A DNA stretch of 64,000 bases from Talinum fruticosum (Eukaryota; Streptophyta; Magnoliopsida; Caryophyllales; Talinaceae), in the NCBI GenBank assembly GCA_021018815.1, contig JAITYX010000002.1, positions 8,339,001-8,403,000 of the forward strand, read 5' to 3'. Shown here one piece after another: positions 40,090 through 53,320 of the stretch (position 1 is the first letter of the stretch; each line of letters starts with the position of its first letter). A program made the position numbers and the translations under genes. Below the pieces are notes generated by a model, which saw only the letters and a program-made list of their open reading frames with translations, did not search any database and was not told the DNA's origin.

Positions 40090-42440
40090 TGCAGCCTAAA
40101 TTCTATGTACTTTATTTTAGAAAACGATTTCCTTGAGGACTATGAAAATGATTTGATTGGATTCGGAAGTTGGGATGTCGTTCGAGGTATATATATATAT
40201 ATATGTAAGGCTTTGAATTATGGCAGATTGGTCAAGGGCTTTGGATAGGCAAGAATATTCCTTATTATGAGGACCTTGAAAAGAATACGTTGGAGAAAAG
40301 AGATGCTTTGGATTTTGTAGTAGTACTATGTTAAGGAGTGTCCCATTTGAATCAACAAGAAGTCTTTTCCTCTTGTCTTGTCTTATTCTTTGCTTGCCGT
40401 GAAAACTTTGCTGTAAAGATTGTAAATGTTCATTAATTCTCCATGCTTATGATCTTGAGCCCTGTATGAGTACTATGAATATATTGCCACAATTTTTTCT
40501 TTTATTTTTTTGAAGTACGCCACTTGCAAAAGTTAAATGTGTGTGTAATGATTAATTTATATATTTTTGTAGTTTATTTTTGTAAATTCTGCTTCAACGT
40601 TAAACATATTCTACAAGTTTATAAAGTTAATTAAAGTTAAGAGTCCTTGTATGATACCTTTGTGGGGTTCGTTACCTGTAACTTATAGTTTACCATCAAT
40701 CTGTCCATATGACAAGGCCCAATATTTTTGGGCTAGGCCCCTCATATAATGACGCCGAATAATAATTTGCCCAATGCCTCAAGTCCATATATTGATAATA
40801 TGGCAATTGCCCAATGCTTGAAGTCATATAGATACCTAGTAAGATTCACTCAAAATTTCAAACCCATTGAGTCTATACTTCGCTTAACATCCGAAACAAC
40901 TAATTCAGAGTAACCCTGAAATCCGAATTGGCATGAGTCAAATGAAAAAAATAAAAAAATTCACCAAAGTTATTTTTTTAGAACAAATTCATTGGATATA
41001 AGGTAATCAAACTAGAGTCAACCCAATTTTCACCAAAGATTTTTTTTAAGAACAAATTTATTGGGTATAAGTTAATCAAACTAAAGTCAACCCAAAATAA
41101 CCCGATATATAAGTCAATGCACCACATATTCGAACAACGATCTAAAATTTCTCACCATTAAATACTTCTAATTTTCTCATATTTTCTCACAAACATTTAA
41201 CCCTTTTTTATTTTAAAGATAATAAGACCCGATTGTAAACTTAAAACAAAAAAATTAAAAATTCTCAAAATTTCTGAATTAGTATTTGAATGCATCCAAA
41301 GCATGAATCAAGTCTGGAGCAACAAACGGCAGAAATCCCTTGAAGAAGATGCTTGATTCCACTAGAATGAGGGCCACAATGGCAAATGAATACCACATTA
41401 TCACATACAGATAGCACTTGACGAAATACACGAGGGAGGAAGCAATGGGCACATGCCAGGCATGAGCTCAGCATCCATCCATCACTTTGATGTACTTCTC
41501 TTGATAGAGAAAGTCCAAACGTGTCATTGATCTCACCTCTCGACATTCCCATTTTATTTGTGGCCAATACACCCACCCACCTTCTTTCTATGCACTCTGC
41601 CCCCTTTTCCGCCACTCTTTCTCCCACCTCAACAATCACACTCTTTCCCTTACAAACTAAAAGGAAACATAAAATTCATAATAAATTTTACGTTAAAAGA
41701 TTAAATTATCCTTATATTTTGTTGAAAATGAAAAAAATTAATTAAAAAAAAACAAAGTAATTAATAAGGACAAAGTTGGTAAACTAAGTAATTAATATGT
41801 CATTGACATTATAAACCGACAAGTATTACGAAACGAAAAAGTTAGTTAAACTAAGACGTATTTTAAAACAGAGAGAGTAGCATATAATTTCTACCTCCAA
41901 ACTCTCTAACTATTTTTGGCCCCCTCTATCTCTTCCTTTTTCTCAAAATAATTAATGCCCTGTTTGTTTCAGTATCAATTAGGGTAAGAAACAAACCCTA
42001 GTTGCATATTTGGGTATGATTTCAATAATAGTGTAATTGTATGCATAATGGTTAATAAATCTAATCTAATCTAATCCGTAAAAGGTTTAGAACTGACTCC
42101 AAATACTAATATTAAGACCTTAACTTACTCTTTTTTGTCATGGAAAAACTTAAATGTTATAAAGGGTAAATTCGAAAGTAATTCTTTTCAGGGCATATTC
42201 GATTTGACGTTTATAATAATGTTTATAACTAACTTTTACAACTCTTAATAGATAAATGCTAATTATAACAGTTTGTAACAACTGATTTTAATTACTCATA
42301 AATATTAATAACAGTTTATAATAATTCTCAACAGTTAACAATTAATTATAACAGTTTATAACAACTTAAAATAGATAATAATTAACTTTTAACGGCTAAA
42401 TTTAATAATAACTCAAAGAGTACTTCTATCTGCCGTCAAG
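40090..42440. other. SUS6 promoter and AT-rich intergenic sequence
   Basis: SUS6 upstream region with an (AT)n run at 40188-40204, and a direct repeat around 40960-41100 (AAAGATTTTTTTTAAGAACAAATTTATTGGGTATAAG-type, two copies about 80 bp apart). From 42190 the text GGGCATATTCGATTTGACGT recalls a hAT-MITE end, but the other end is not clear. A 124-residue minus frame at 41265-41639 looks non-coding. Confidence 0.4.
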
Positions 42441-42521
42441 GTTGAAAAACAAAGGAAAAGTTAGTCTCATTTTTTCCCGTAAGCTCTAATCTATAATTAT
42501 AATATTCATTATATTATTATA

Positions 42522-42553
42522 ATGAGAATGAGAATGAGAATGAGAATGAGAAT
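42522..42553. repeat. Hexamer repeat (AATGAG)n
   Basis: About five perfect AATGAG units. The minus frame through it reads as a Ser-His run and is not a gene. Confidence 0.9.
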
Positions 42554-45500
42554 AATTAGGGAGGCAGCCAGCGTGGCAACGACTACGCGCCCCATGGACG
42601 CCCACACATATTAGCGGGCCCGGGCACACCCTTTTTCCAAAATTGGTGGCCCACAAGCAGTAAGGTGACGAATGAAATAACGGCCGAAATTCCAAGGGTG
42701 CCCTTGGGGAATCCACGTGGACGCCTTGAGATGAGGAGTGAGATTAGATGCTTTTGGCCACTCCCGATTTCGAATGATCGGCTGTGTAGTAGACCACCAT
42801 GAGTTCAATGGGGACCTTTTCTTTTTGGGTTTTTTTTAAAAAAAATAATAATAAAATTGGGGTTATGGGTATCAAAGTGCTGATAACCTTATCGTGACCC
42901 CATTGGCTGCCCCGTGCCACGTGTCATCATCTAATTTCTTTCTCCTTGATTCCCACTTTTCTCCCTCCGCTTATCATAACTAATCTTATCACCCAACACC
43001 ATCCAAGTCATCATCCCACTCTCTTTATTTTTTGTAAAAAAAAAAAATAATTACTCACACATAAAATAATGTTTGATCTTTTAAAAATGAGATCCGGTCT
43101 TATTTTTTATATAAATTATTTTTTAATAGAAAAACGGTTTTTTTTTTTTTTTTTTTTACCAAAGTATGAGTTTATATCTTTAATTAATTTTAACAATTGA
43201 TTGATATTCCTATTTATGAAAGATTAGAGATTTAGAATCTTCACTTCAATGGTACTATATCAAGTAACGTACCGGAATAACTTTAATTATTTTGTTGCCG
43301 AATTCATATATTTGTCTAATTTTAGTACGAGAATTTGGAAAGGAAAAAAAATATATTATATATTAATATATGAAAAATGGACAAGTCTTGTATTATGGGT
43401 CTGTGTTATTTCAGTTGTATAAACTAGTCCAAAAAAATAAGATTTGATGATAAGTAATGTGTGATGATTAAAGAATACTAAATAACAAAAAGAGTTAGCA
43501 ATAAGCTTAAACGCGTAACAATTATTAAGAAACAATAAATAGTATAGCACATATTATTGCTAACATGAAAACACTTGAGTGAAATTTAAAAATTTTCAAC
43601 TTAATAGACAAATAATTTTTTAAATATTTTTTTATACAAATAGGATGTAAATGTTGATACTATATATATATATGTATGTTAATACTCACGAAATATATTA
43701 TAAATTCAAAATTATTTACGCAATGATATGATATTGTATGAAAAAGAAAACTTATTTTTATTTTTTAAAAAAGAGAATCATAGAAATAAAATAAATTATT
43801 ATATATAATAATTTTTTAATTTTAAAAAATTATAAAAAATAATAATTTGAATATATAAACCCGAAATTATAGTAGTAACATGTAACAAGTACTTAGAGTT
43901 TGGGTGGATGGGTTATAGGTCAAGGATCTCGGTGGGGCCCAGAGTACATGGAAAGCTGCCGACTTTCGGATTTCATGCCAAGGGAATGACGAGAGACATC
44001 AATTTTTCCACCAAAGATATATAAAATATAAAATTACAAAAATAAAAAAAATGCATATCTGTCTTTTCTTTTTTTCCCCTTCAATGGACATTTTACAGGT
44101 ATGTACCCCTACGAGATTTAACCTACTTTTTTATTAAAAAAAAGATTTGACCAATTAAGCCTTTTTTAATAGAGACAAATTAAGTGTAAATAAATAAATC
44201 CTTAGTAGTCTATGCATGTGCCCTTCATGTCCATTTCATTAATATGCCTTCTTTTTCGTTACATATGAAATGACCTACGAAGATGATTGTAGACGGAATC
44301 TGGACATACAATTTTTTATATCTGTTTTAAAAAAGAGATAATGTGATATATAATATTTTATAATTTTAAAATAAATATTTTAAAAAGTATGTGTAAAATG
44401 CAGAATTAAAACTAGTATTAGTGATTTATGCTAAAAAAATAAAGTAGTTGTACTATCAAGATTTAATCTAAAATTTGAATTGACATAAAAAGATGATAAT
44501 TTTAAATTTGAAAATTTAATTATTTTACTAACAAAGTATTGATTGATATGATTAATGCTAATTGTTTCATCCGATAAGGATGATTCCCAAGCTGTTTCAT
44601 TTGATAAGGGTGATTCCGGAAACGTACTTGTTTAAAAAGTGTTTACTTTAAGGAAAAACTTACTACGACTATTGGTATACTGACAATCATCATAACTTAC
44701 TTAAATTTGAACCGTATATTTATTTCGAATTAATCACAACCATTCATTTTTTCACTTTTAATTAAATTAAACAATACATTTAAAAAACGATAATTCGAAA
44801 AGATTACATTCAACTTCAATTTTTTTTAAAAAACCTTAACTATTTTAGTAAAAATTAAGAGTTCATTTACGGTTAACTATTCAATATCAGATTAGTAGTA
44901 TCTTTTTATACTTTATTGCTTTAATTAACAGGATAAGCGCATCATAACTGTAAAATTTACCATCCAAGTAGCTGACAGATTCATCGATTTCTGTGTGGGT
45001 TGAACATTGACATTGTGATTTGTGAATACATACAAGTTGGAAAAGAAAAGGGAAAAAGAAAAAGACCATATCTTTGGCTCCCGGATAAAACAAAAGGTTG
45101 CAACTGCAACTGGACATCAGCTGGTGGTGGAGAGAGAAGAGTGGTGGAGGAAACTGAGTTTGAGACGAATCCAGACCCAAGCAGAAACCTGAAGGAGAGG
45201 AAAAAGAAAAAAAGAAAAACAAGAGAGAGAGAAAGTTGCTAGTATATAAAACATACAGGAAGGAGAAAGAAGAGCAGAAATTGCCCAGAAATATATAGAG
45301 AGAAAAGGGTCTTTTTCTGTTGGGTCAGATTCAAGAGCTAAACTCAGAGAGAGATAGAGGGAAAAAAGCCAGAAAAGGAAGGGCAGGAAAAAGAGTAGAA
45401 TTTGGAATTTGGGGGAAAAAAAGAGCAGGTGATTGTGATGCTTTTTGCAAATTCTGCCCAATTCATTTAACCACCCTATTGGAGCTTGTTGTGGGTGGTT

Positions 45501-46083
45501 TGGCACCAGGTAGGGAGGTAGGTTAAGCTCATTTTCTCTCTCTTTCTCTCTTCCATTACAATATTATGAGTGCTCTAATTGTATATTGTTATATTTTCAG
45601 TTATATTTCTCTTTCATCTCTTTGTGCTGCTTGGGTGTGGATTTCTGTGTGTTTTCCTGATTAGAAAAATGGGAGTGGGGTAAACAAATCCAAGGGTCAA
45701 GCTTGTCTGAATAATCTTGAATTAAAAAGCTAGCTTAGCATTAAATAATTAGCAAATTATTTGACCCCATTTGCCATAAAAGGATAGGCTATAGAAATTT
45801 TCAACTCAAAAACTCTTTCTTTTTGATTCATCATGTGGTATTTTAATTTTATTTTCGGTGTCTCAAAAACTAATATATTTGGTAATCTTGGGTCGATTTG
45901 ATTTGCTGTTTTTGTTTCCCGCTTTTTGAATCCTGTTACCAGGTGTATTTTGCTCCATTTTCATTTTGGATTTGCAGTGAATTGATGAATTATTTTTTGA
46001 TTTATTTCCAAAAACAGTGAATTTGGGTGGTCTTGAAAACAGAGAAGAATATCCTGTTTTTCTAGGAAGAGCAGGAAACAGCC
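42554..46083 (+). promoter_or_regulatory. Upstream region and likely 5' leader of the PSY gene
   Basis: Two G-box cores lie far upstream (CCACGTGGAC about 42713 and GCCACGTGTC about 42915); G-boxes bind PIF/HY5-type factors known to act on PSY, but at more than 3 kb from the start their role is speculative. From 45190 to 45540 the sequence is purine-rich (AGAGAGA, GGAAAAAG). A plausible leader intron runs from the AG|GTAGGG region (about 45510) to the AAACAG at 46011-46016. A 30-bp imperfect repeat (TTTCATCCGATAAGGATGAT type) is at 44565-44620. Confidence 0.35.
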
Positions 46084-49000
46084 ATGTCTGTTGCTTTATT
46101 GTGGGTTGTTTCCCTAACACAGAGGTGTTTAGTGGGTTCGGAGTGGCAGAATCAATACCCAGGAGGGTGTGGAAGAACCATCACAAGTGGAATTCTTGGT
46201 CACTAAATGGGGGCAGACAAACCAGGAGGGCTGGATTCCCTGTGGTCTCGAGCATGGTGGCTAACCCTGCTGGTGAACTCGCGGTTTTGTCATCTGAACA
46301 GAAGGTTTATGATGTGATCTTGAAGCAGGCTGCCTTGGTCAATAGGGAAAGGTCTGATCTCGATGTCAAGCCCGATATTGCTCTTCCAGGGACATTGAGT
46401 TTGCTCAATGAGGCTTATGATCGGTGTGGAAAAGTTTGTGCTGAGTATGCCAAGACATTTTACTTGGGTGCGTTTTGGTCTCTTCTTCTTTGATAGCTGA
46501 TTCTGTTTGATTTTGGGTGTTGAATGTGAAATGGACAAGTTATTAAAAAGCATAGATTCAGGAGGGAATGTATTTCATGTATAGTTATGTGTTTGAGGTA
46601 GGAATCTGACCTTCTGTAGTGGGTTTGTGGATGTCTCAGGAACTCAGCTTATGACCCCTGAGAAGCGAAGGGCTATCTGGGCGATTTACGGTGAGCATTT
46701 GGTTACTTGTTAGCTTTTTAATCTTCTTTTGTGGATTTGTTAAACGTAGTATTCCCGTAAAAAGACCATCTTCTTGAGTGGACTGCTTTTCTACGTTTTG
46801 CCTGGTACCCATGCCACAAGGAAAGTCTCTTGAACGGCTTATTTGCTTTTATCACATAACTTAAGTGTACTTTAGGTTCCGGATGATTAGCATTCCTGAT
46901 AACTATGATCAGAGCTTATCTATTCAATCACGAAGACTGGTCTGTTTCTTTTGCCTAATTTGGATCAGGGCCACAAGTATGCGAAAAGTTGAAGCTTACT
47001 GGATAATTCAGTTCGTAAGCATGGGCAGTGCTTTTAAGTTATAGGGACTAAAGCAAACATATTTGCTACTTGAATACTTCAATTTGACAAAACACTTTTG
47101 AACTTTTCTGACTTCTGCTTGCTATTCTTTTCTTTCCTGCTCCTACAATAATACTTCTTATTTGTTAAGATGTGAGGTGACTGCAATCCTGTCTCTTTAT
47201 AACCTTTCCTTGCAGTTTGAGTTGTTTTCTTGTATATGATGATAATTTGACATGACTTTGATATGCAGTGTGGTGTAGAAGGACTGATGAGCTCGTTGAT
47301 GGGCCTAATGCTTCACATATAACACCTACTGCTTTGGATAGGTGGGAGGCGAGATTGGAGGATCTTTTCAGAGGCCGTCCTTTTGATATGCTGGATGCTG
47401 CTTTATCAGATACCGTGTCAAAATTTCCAATTGACATTCAGGTTTGTCATCAACTACAAACAAATTACCAAATTGCTGGCTTACTGTGAACAAGAATGTC
47501 CCTTCACTGTTGAGGAAGACAAGAGAAGGTTAATCCTACTATGCAGAGCAACAATGAGAAAGCTCTCTGTCAGAGTGTTGTAGTTGCCATCAATATTACT
47601 TAAACAATTCATTTACATCTAGTATCTTTGTCGGTCACTAACAATCTGACAGGAGATAGACACTTGTCCCTTCATTTTTAGACCAATTACATGCAAAGTT
47701 ATCGGGAAATAAGGAAGCCTACATGTTTCCAGCCACCCATGTCAGACACTTATGGCTAAAACCAAGTAACGTAGGCGGCCATCCCCCAACCATCTCCAAT
47801 TTAATTACCTCTCTGGCTCTTTGCTATTCTTTCCATTCATCACTTACATGTTATAATTGACTGGTTTGAGTAAAACTTGTCCAAAGATATTTTTGTGACA
47901 GTAGGTCTATAGGAATGTTTTGGGAAGGATTGGAAAGGGAGAAACTCATTAGGGGGAGGGGGGTTGGAGCTTGATGAAAAAAGGTTGGGGTGTTGACTCT
48001 TGAGGATCTGATTGATGACCTGTCCACTGAAGGGGACAGAATCTTTCTGTATTTAGGCATATTCAAAGAGCTGATTGTCAAGATTTCCTTAACTAAAAGG
48101 ACTTAAATCTGGCTCATATATCAACATAATATGTTCATTTGTCAAATTCAGCTATTCTAATAGTGTGAACATGTCGGTTTTGCAGCCATTCAAAGATATG
48201 ATTGAAGGGATGAGGACAGACCTCAGAAAATCTAGATACAGGAACTTTGATGAGTTATACCTATATTGTTACTACGTTGCTGGAACGGTTGGATTGATGA
48301 GTGTTCCTGTCATGGGTATTGCACCTGAATCAAAAGCAACAACAGTAAGCGTCTACAATGCTGCGCTCGCATTGGGAATTGCAAATCAACTCACCAACAT
48401 ACTGAGAGATGTTGGAGAAGAGTAAGTACAACTAAATTCCTTGCCTTATTGGTTACTCTCAAGTCCTGAGTCCTGATCTTCTTGTATTAAGAGCCTAGAC
48501 TAACATGATGGTAATTCTACTTGATTGCATCCAAAGATCTTTTGGTCCCCTTTTGTGCTATCTGCTGTCAAAAGAAGTGGGTGGTGATGAAATTTTTAAA
48601 AAGTATGTGCTGTCGCTCTGATGTCAATTTCAAATACAGATTCCAACATTTTTCTTTTGTTGTGGTGCACCAAGTAGTTAACTTATGTCAAATACAGGTT
48701 CGGATAGAAATAATCTGGGAGGTTAAAATTGAGGCAGGGTTAAAATGAAGTCACACTCATCGAAAAGAGAGTAGTATTTTCATCTAATACATCGATTAGT
48801 TCTTGCGATTACTTTTTGGTGTTAGTAGAACTTCTGAACTATTGATCAAGTGATTATCTTATTGAAATAAATTTTGAGGATGTAATCAAACTTCTATTAA
48901 GTGAGAAATTGACGATTCTCTTGGTTCAGTGCTAGGAGAGGCCGGATTTATTTACCTTTAGATGAGCTAGCACAGGCCGGTCTTTCAGAGGAAGACATAT

Positions 49001-49629
49001 TTGCTGGAAAGGTCACTGACAAATGGAGGAGTTTCATGAAGAAACAGATCAAAAGAGCTAGGGATTTTTTCGATCAAGCAGAGAAAGGAGTCATAGAACT
49101 GAGTGCAGAGAGCAGATTGCCTGTAAGCATTTTGAGAACCCTCTCAGATTCTAATTATTAGGTTAATATTTTGTCAGATCAATGGTTGATGGGGCACTTA
49201 GCTTTCCTAGCAATAAACCCATTAAGAAAATAAATCAATACTTATCAGGCATACTTCGAGTCATGGTTCTATCTGGGCCCCGGTCAATATAAGTTTGGGT
49301 CAAAAATGGGGTTGTCTTATTTCAGGCTGCAGATGGGTAATTTTGCTGGCATTATTGATGAAAAATGATTTCACTCCTTCTGTGGCAAGATCATTTATAT
49401 TGATTAAATTGTAAACAACTCAAAGGTCCAAATCCCTCTGATAATGCAGGTATGGGCATCGTTGCTTCTCTACCGTCAGATTCTGGATGAGATCGAAGCA
49501 AATGATTACAACAACTTCACAAAGAGGGCATATGTTAGCCTGCCCAAGAAGCTTCTCACACTGCCCATTGCTTATGCAAGGTCCATGGTCGGTCCTTCGA
49601 GAGCACCTTCTCGTCTTGCAAAGGCATAG
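46084..49629 (+). CDS. PSY: Phytoene synthase
   Basis: Plastid enzyme that joins two geranylgeranyl diphosphates to 15-cis-phytoene, the first committed and rate-limiting carotenoid step. Exons: 46084-46467, 46640-46690, 47269-47441, 48186-48421, 48930-49122, 49450-49629. They give 405 residues once one C is allowed for in exon 1. ATG at 46084 is chosen because [10 protein letters not shown] is the signature start of dicot PSYs. A transit peptide of about 70 residues precedes [17 protein letters not shown]. Both Asp-rich diphosphate-Mg sites are present: [11 protein letters not shown] and NILRDVGED, with [18 protein letters not shown] between. The frame switches after VVS at TTTCCCTAAC (46112-46114): CCCC would restore [10 protein letters not shown] and the whole remainder. 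Confidence 0.94.
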
Positions 49630-50373
49630 ATCTCAGGACATAGGAGATATCAAGTACTACATTGTAAAGCCTGAAAATGTGTATATACTGAAAAATACAT
49701 ATATTCATAATGCAGTGAGAATTCTTTTAGAATTTGTTACAGGAAAACTCAGGGCCTACCAGTACAATTGGGAAGCACCTAGTTGATTCTGTGTTGGAAT
49801 AGACAGGGCAAGAAAAAACCAACAATTTTGTCCTTGCTGATTTTGTAAGGAGTAATGGGGGAAGATGGTCAGATGCTGATTTGAAGGATGTGATAAGATT
49901 GACAATTATGTCAACGAGGCAGGAAGAAGACAATCATTTTTGCACCATTAAAACGAAAATATGGCTACATCAAATCCCGTGCCCCCTCCCCCAAATTTTT
50001 TATTTATTTTTTCCCTTTTTTTCTTGGGTTTGTGGTTAAGAATTTGGAACTTGAGTATGACCTTTTTTTCTTTTTTATTTTTTTGCACTATGGCTAAATT
50101 AAACAAAAATCCCGTGTATGGAAGTTCATACTATAATTTATAAGGAAAGTTACACAAAATAAGTTTTTTTTTTCATTAACATTGGTTGCTAATATGCATG
50201 TTTTGTAAATCAATGCTTAAAATTTGTATTTCCAGTGGGGAGATATACTGGTTGCTAATAATAGGTTAGAGACCTTTCTTAGGGGAATTTTAAAACTTAA
50301 AAATAAAAGGTAAATTTTCATGAATTATTAATTAAAAAGAACACTCTAAAAAGTCGCTTTAAAATATATAGGC
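49630..50373. other. PSY 3' flank
   Basis: 3' UTR and AT-rich sequence with poly-T runs; no other gene. Confidence 0.5.
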
Positions 50374-50980
50374 AATGTTTACTTGCAACAGCTGTTCGAA
50401 AAGAAAAGCTATTTGGGGGATTTAGTTGGTCAAAATAGTTAAAGTAGTGTTTGGTTAATAGTTGTTTGGCTCCAAACAACTCTTTCCCAAATAGCTCTTC
50501 CCATTAACTTTTTGGGGGAGTTGTTTGTAAAATGACATATTTGTCCAAAAGTTTGGAGAAATTACAACATATACCACCAACTCTTATTTATTCTTATTCT
50601 TATTATTATTATTACTACGACGACTACTACTACTTGATATTATTTTTTTGTTTGAATTGAATATAATAAATATTATATTAGGTAAAAAATGAATATAAAT
50701 TTTGTACAAATAGTAAGAAAATAAAGTTTTATAAATGAAGATAATTTGCATACATAACATAATATAATTATATTTAAAAAATAAAATAAAATGATCACTA
50801 AAAATATATATATATATTTATTTAAAAGACAATTTAGCCTTGAGGGTATATATGAAATTTCACCAAATATTTTTTCCTCAAACAGCTAATATTACCAAAC
50901 ACTTTTTCAAAAAACAACTAATTCAAACAGCTTAATAACAAACAGTTAATACAAACAACTAACAACTGTTTGCCAAACAG
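50374..50980. mobile_element. MITE, probably hAT type
   Basis: About 607 bp. The left end (AATGTTTACTTGCAACAGCTGTT) and the reverse complement of the right end (CTGTTTGGCAAACAGTTGTT) are similar, and the subterminal regions are full of AACAACT/AGTTGTT strings on both sides. It is non-coding, with a local (TA)n run at 50804-50815. The target duplication is not clear. Confidence 0.55.
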
Positions 50981-52266
50981 AGTTATCATTTATCTAAGAT
51001 CCATATTATATTTTGTTTTAATAACAAGTTTTTATACCCTCTCTTCCCCTTCCCTGTTTTCTTCCTCTATGACCCCTAAATATGTATCCCTAATTATATA
51101 TCCTTTTTGTGAGAGTTAGGTGTATTTTCATCTTACGAGAATTTTATTTCTCGTTTTTATACATGTTATTTATCTTACCAATTCATAAAAATTTTATTAA
51201 GGTTGTTAATTCGATTGGAGACTTTTTTTCGATATTTTTATCGAGTTGGTTTCATTGATTTAGATTAACAATGCTTTAACAATGGAATTTTATATGATTT
51301 GATTAATGTGATATTTCATTCAAGTTGGATCTATTATATCATACAAATATATACTATATGAAATTATATTACAACTCACTAATATTTGGCAAAGATAGAT
51401 TGAAGTTGAAGAATATTATTGGTGACCAGATTAATGTTGTAAGTATAGAGTCGAACGAAAGTATATTTATTATTAATTTTATTCATAATAAATATCTATT
51501 TTTATATTTTAAATTTATTTGTCATAAAATTATTTTTTACAGATACCTTTTTTTTTTTAATGAAATTTCTTTTTCATATATCCCTATCCCTATCCCTAAT
51601 CCCTAAGAGATTAAAAAACCAATTAGACAAGTTACTTGTTCATTGAAAATTTAGGGGCATTTGTGTAAATATTGTAAAATAGTTGGTTATTACTTTTCAG
51701 TTACTTTTTTATCTTTCTTCCCCGTTTCATATTCATCTTTTCTTTCATTTTGCCTCTGCCTTGCAGAACTCTCCCTCTTTATCTCTCCATCTCTGTTCTC
51801 CATTACTCGTATGTATAATTCAATGGAACTCACAAACTAAATGAGTTTTGTCTACCCATTCTTGTGTTACCACTCGTTGAATTTTTTTCATCGTCAATCT
51901 CCCACTTCTTCTTTTCTATTCCTCTCGATTATAATTTGTTGTTATGGTTTGGAACTGATTGGGTTTTCTTAAATATTCTCGGGTTCATTGGCTATCGAAA
52001 TCATGATTTAAGTGATTGTGAATTTTGCATGTGTTGTTCATTATCAGGTTTTTCCTTCAATTCTTATGTCTTTTAAGCGTTAGATTCTTCTTTGATTGTG
52101 CTTCTTTCCTTCGTATTTGCCTTTACTTTGCAATTATCACTCTGGAATGGTTGGCCAATTACTGGTGTGAAATTAGGGATGCAAGTAGTTACTGTATCTC
52201 GTAGTGCATTCGTAATTGGGGCATAATGTCTTTGCTGCTGCATTTGCCCGCTTCTTGGTCTTCTTC
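50981..52266. other. AT-rich intergenic sequence
   Basis: No gene recognised. CT-rich text at 51710-51800 resembles a promoter or leader but leads into nothing I can identify. The minus frame at 52073-52294 (GKEDRSRGGRRPRSG) may be the last residues of the receptor-like-protein pseudogene. Confidence 0.35.
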
Positions 52267-53320
52267 CCCCTCTTGATCGGTCTTCCTTGCCCATGATTCT
52301 TATGACAAGTCTACCTAGATGGCTGCAATACCATCGCCTTCATCTCTTTATGTCAAGCAGAGGCCCAACAAAGATGGACAAACCAACAAGAAACCCCACT
52401 TGAGCACCCTTCAAAATCCACTCCACTTCGCTCTTTGAACTCCATTCCGATTCATCTGGGTATGCTGGTGTTATTGATTCCTGCTGCATTCTGATCCATT
52501 CTGATTTATGATGGTGAAGGCTTTAAGGACTTTTTCCATTTTGACGTCATTGCCTTTGAAAGTGAGAACCAATGTTACTTGGTAGCCATGCCCACTTAAA
52601 TATTCTAATTGCAACTTCTTTTCACTAGAAATCATTGACCCCAGTTAGGGATAAATTGTGTTGTGAGCTCGCCACCGAAGTTATTGGATGCGAGGTCCAA
52701 TATTTGAATCAATGGCCCATTTGAGTCTTTACCTAGGCAGGAACAATTCCACCAAATTTATTTATTGGACTTTAAAATCAGAACTTACAAGTTAGAGAAG
52801 TTCTTGAACCGACAAGGGAAGGTATCATTTAGTTCGTTATACCGAAGATCTAAAATCGAGAGATCTTGGAGCATGTCCTTGCAAAAAATCTCACTCAACT
52901 CGAGAATTTCTAATACACAGGCTTCTCAAAATTTATCACGGATAGTACACGGTTAGCCATTAAGTCCAGCAGAGCAAGATTTTGAGACTTTGCAATTAGG
53001 CATTCAAGAATGGTCTCTTTTAGCTGGTTATCATCAAGTGTCAAATAAATAAATTGGTTTAGTTTTCAAAGAGCATCGGGGATCCTCCCAACCAAATTGT
53101 TAGATGATGCGTTAAGATATTCAAGTGAAGACACATTCTCAAGTGAAGGAGGTATTTCTCCTGTTAGACTATTATTATAGATTGAAATATATTCAAAATT
53201 TGACAAGTGGTAAATGAACTTCCACAGAATAGTTTAGTCACCATAGAAATTGATTTTGTTTAGGGTTTACAAATAACGACCGAAACCCAAGAGAAGTTGG
53301 AGTTGACACATAGAATTAAT
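52267..53320 (-). pseudogene. LRR receptor-like protein (Cf/Ve type), C-terminal remnant
   Basis: Read on the minus strand from 53320 down, with several stops and frame changes, it gives LRR units: ILWKFIYHLSNFEYISIYNN, SLTGEIPPSLENVSSLEYLN, NNLVGRIPDAL, LTLDDNQLKE, LSILDLRYNELNDTFPCRF and LQILDLASNNFGGELTTQF. The last two are hallmark strings of plant RLPs of the Cf-9/Ve1 kind. Further on come YQVTLVLTFKG and a membrane segment GAQVGFLVGLSIFVGPLLD followed by basic residues. There is no kinase. The N-terminal half is missing. Such proteins perceive microbial ligands at the plasma membrane; this copy cannot be translated. Confidence 0.8.

Noticed and set aside
41265..41639. 124-residue minus-strand frame, Cys-rich at its end
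   Set aside because: No recognisable domain, it lies in AT-rich sequence between genes, and its start has no leader features. It may be chance.
45000..45526. Plus and minus frames of 68-129 residues before PSY
   Set aside because: Purine-rich leader or promoter sequence; the frames are Lys/Arg/Glu or Leu/Phe/Ser runs without a domain.
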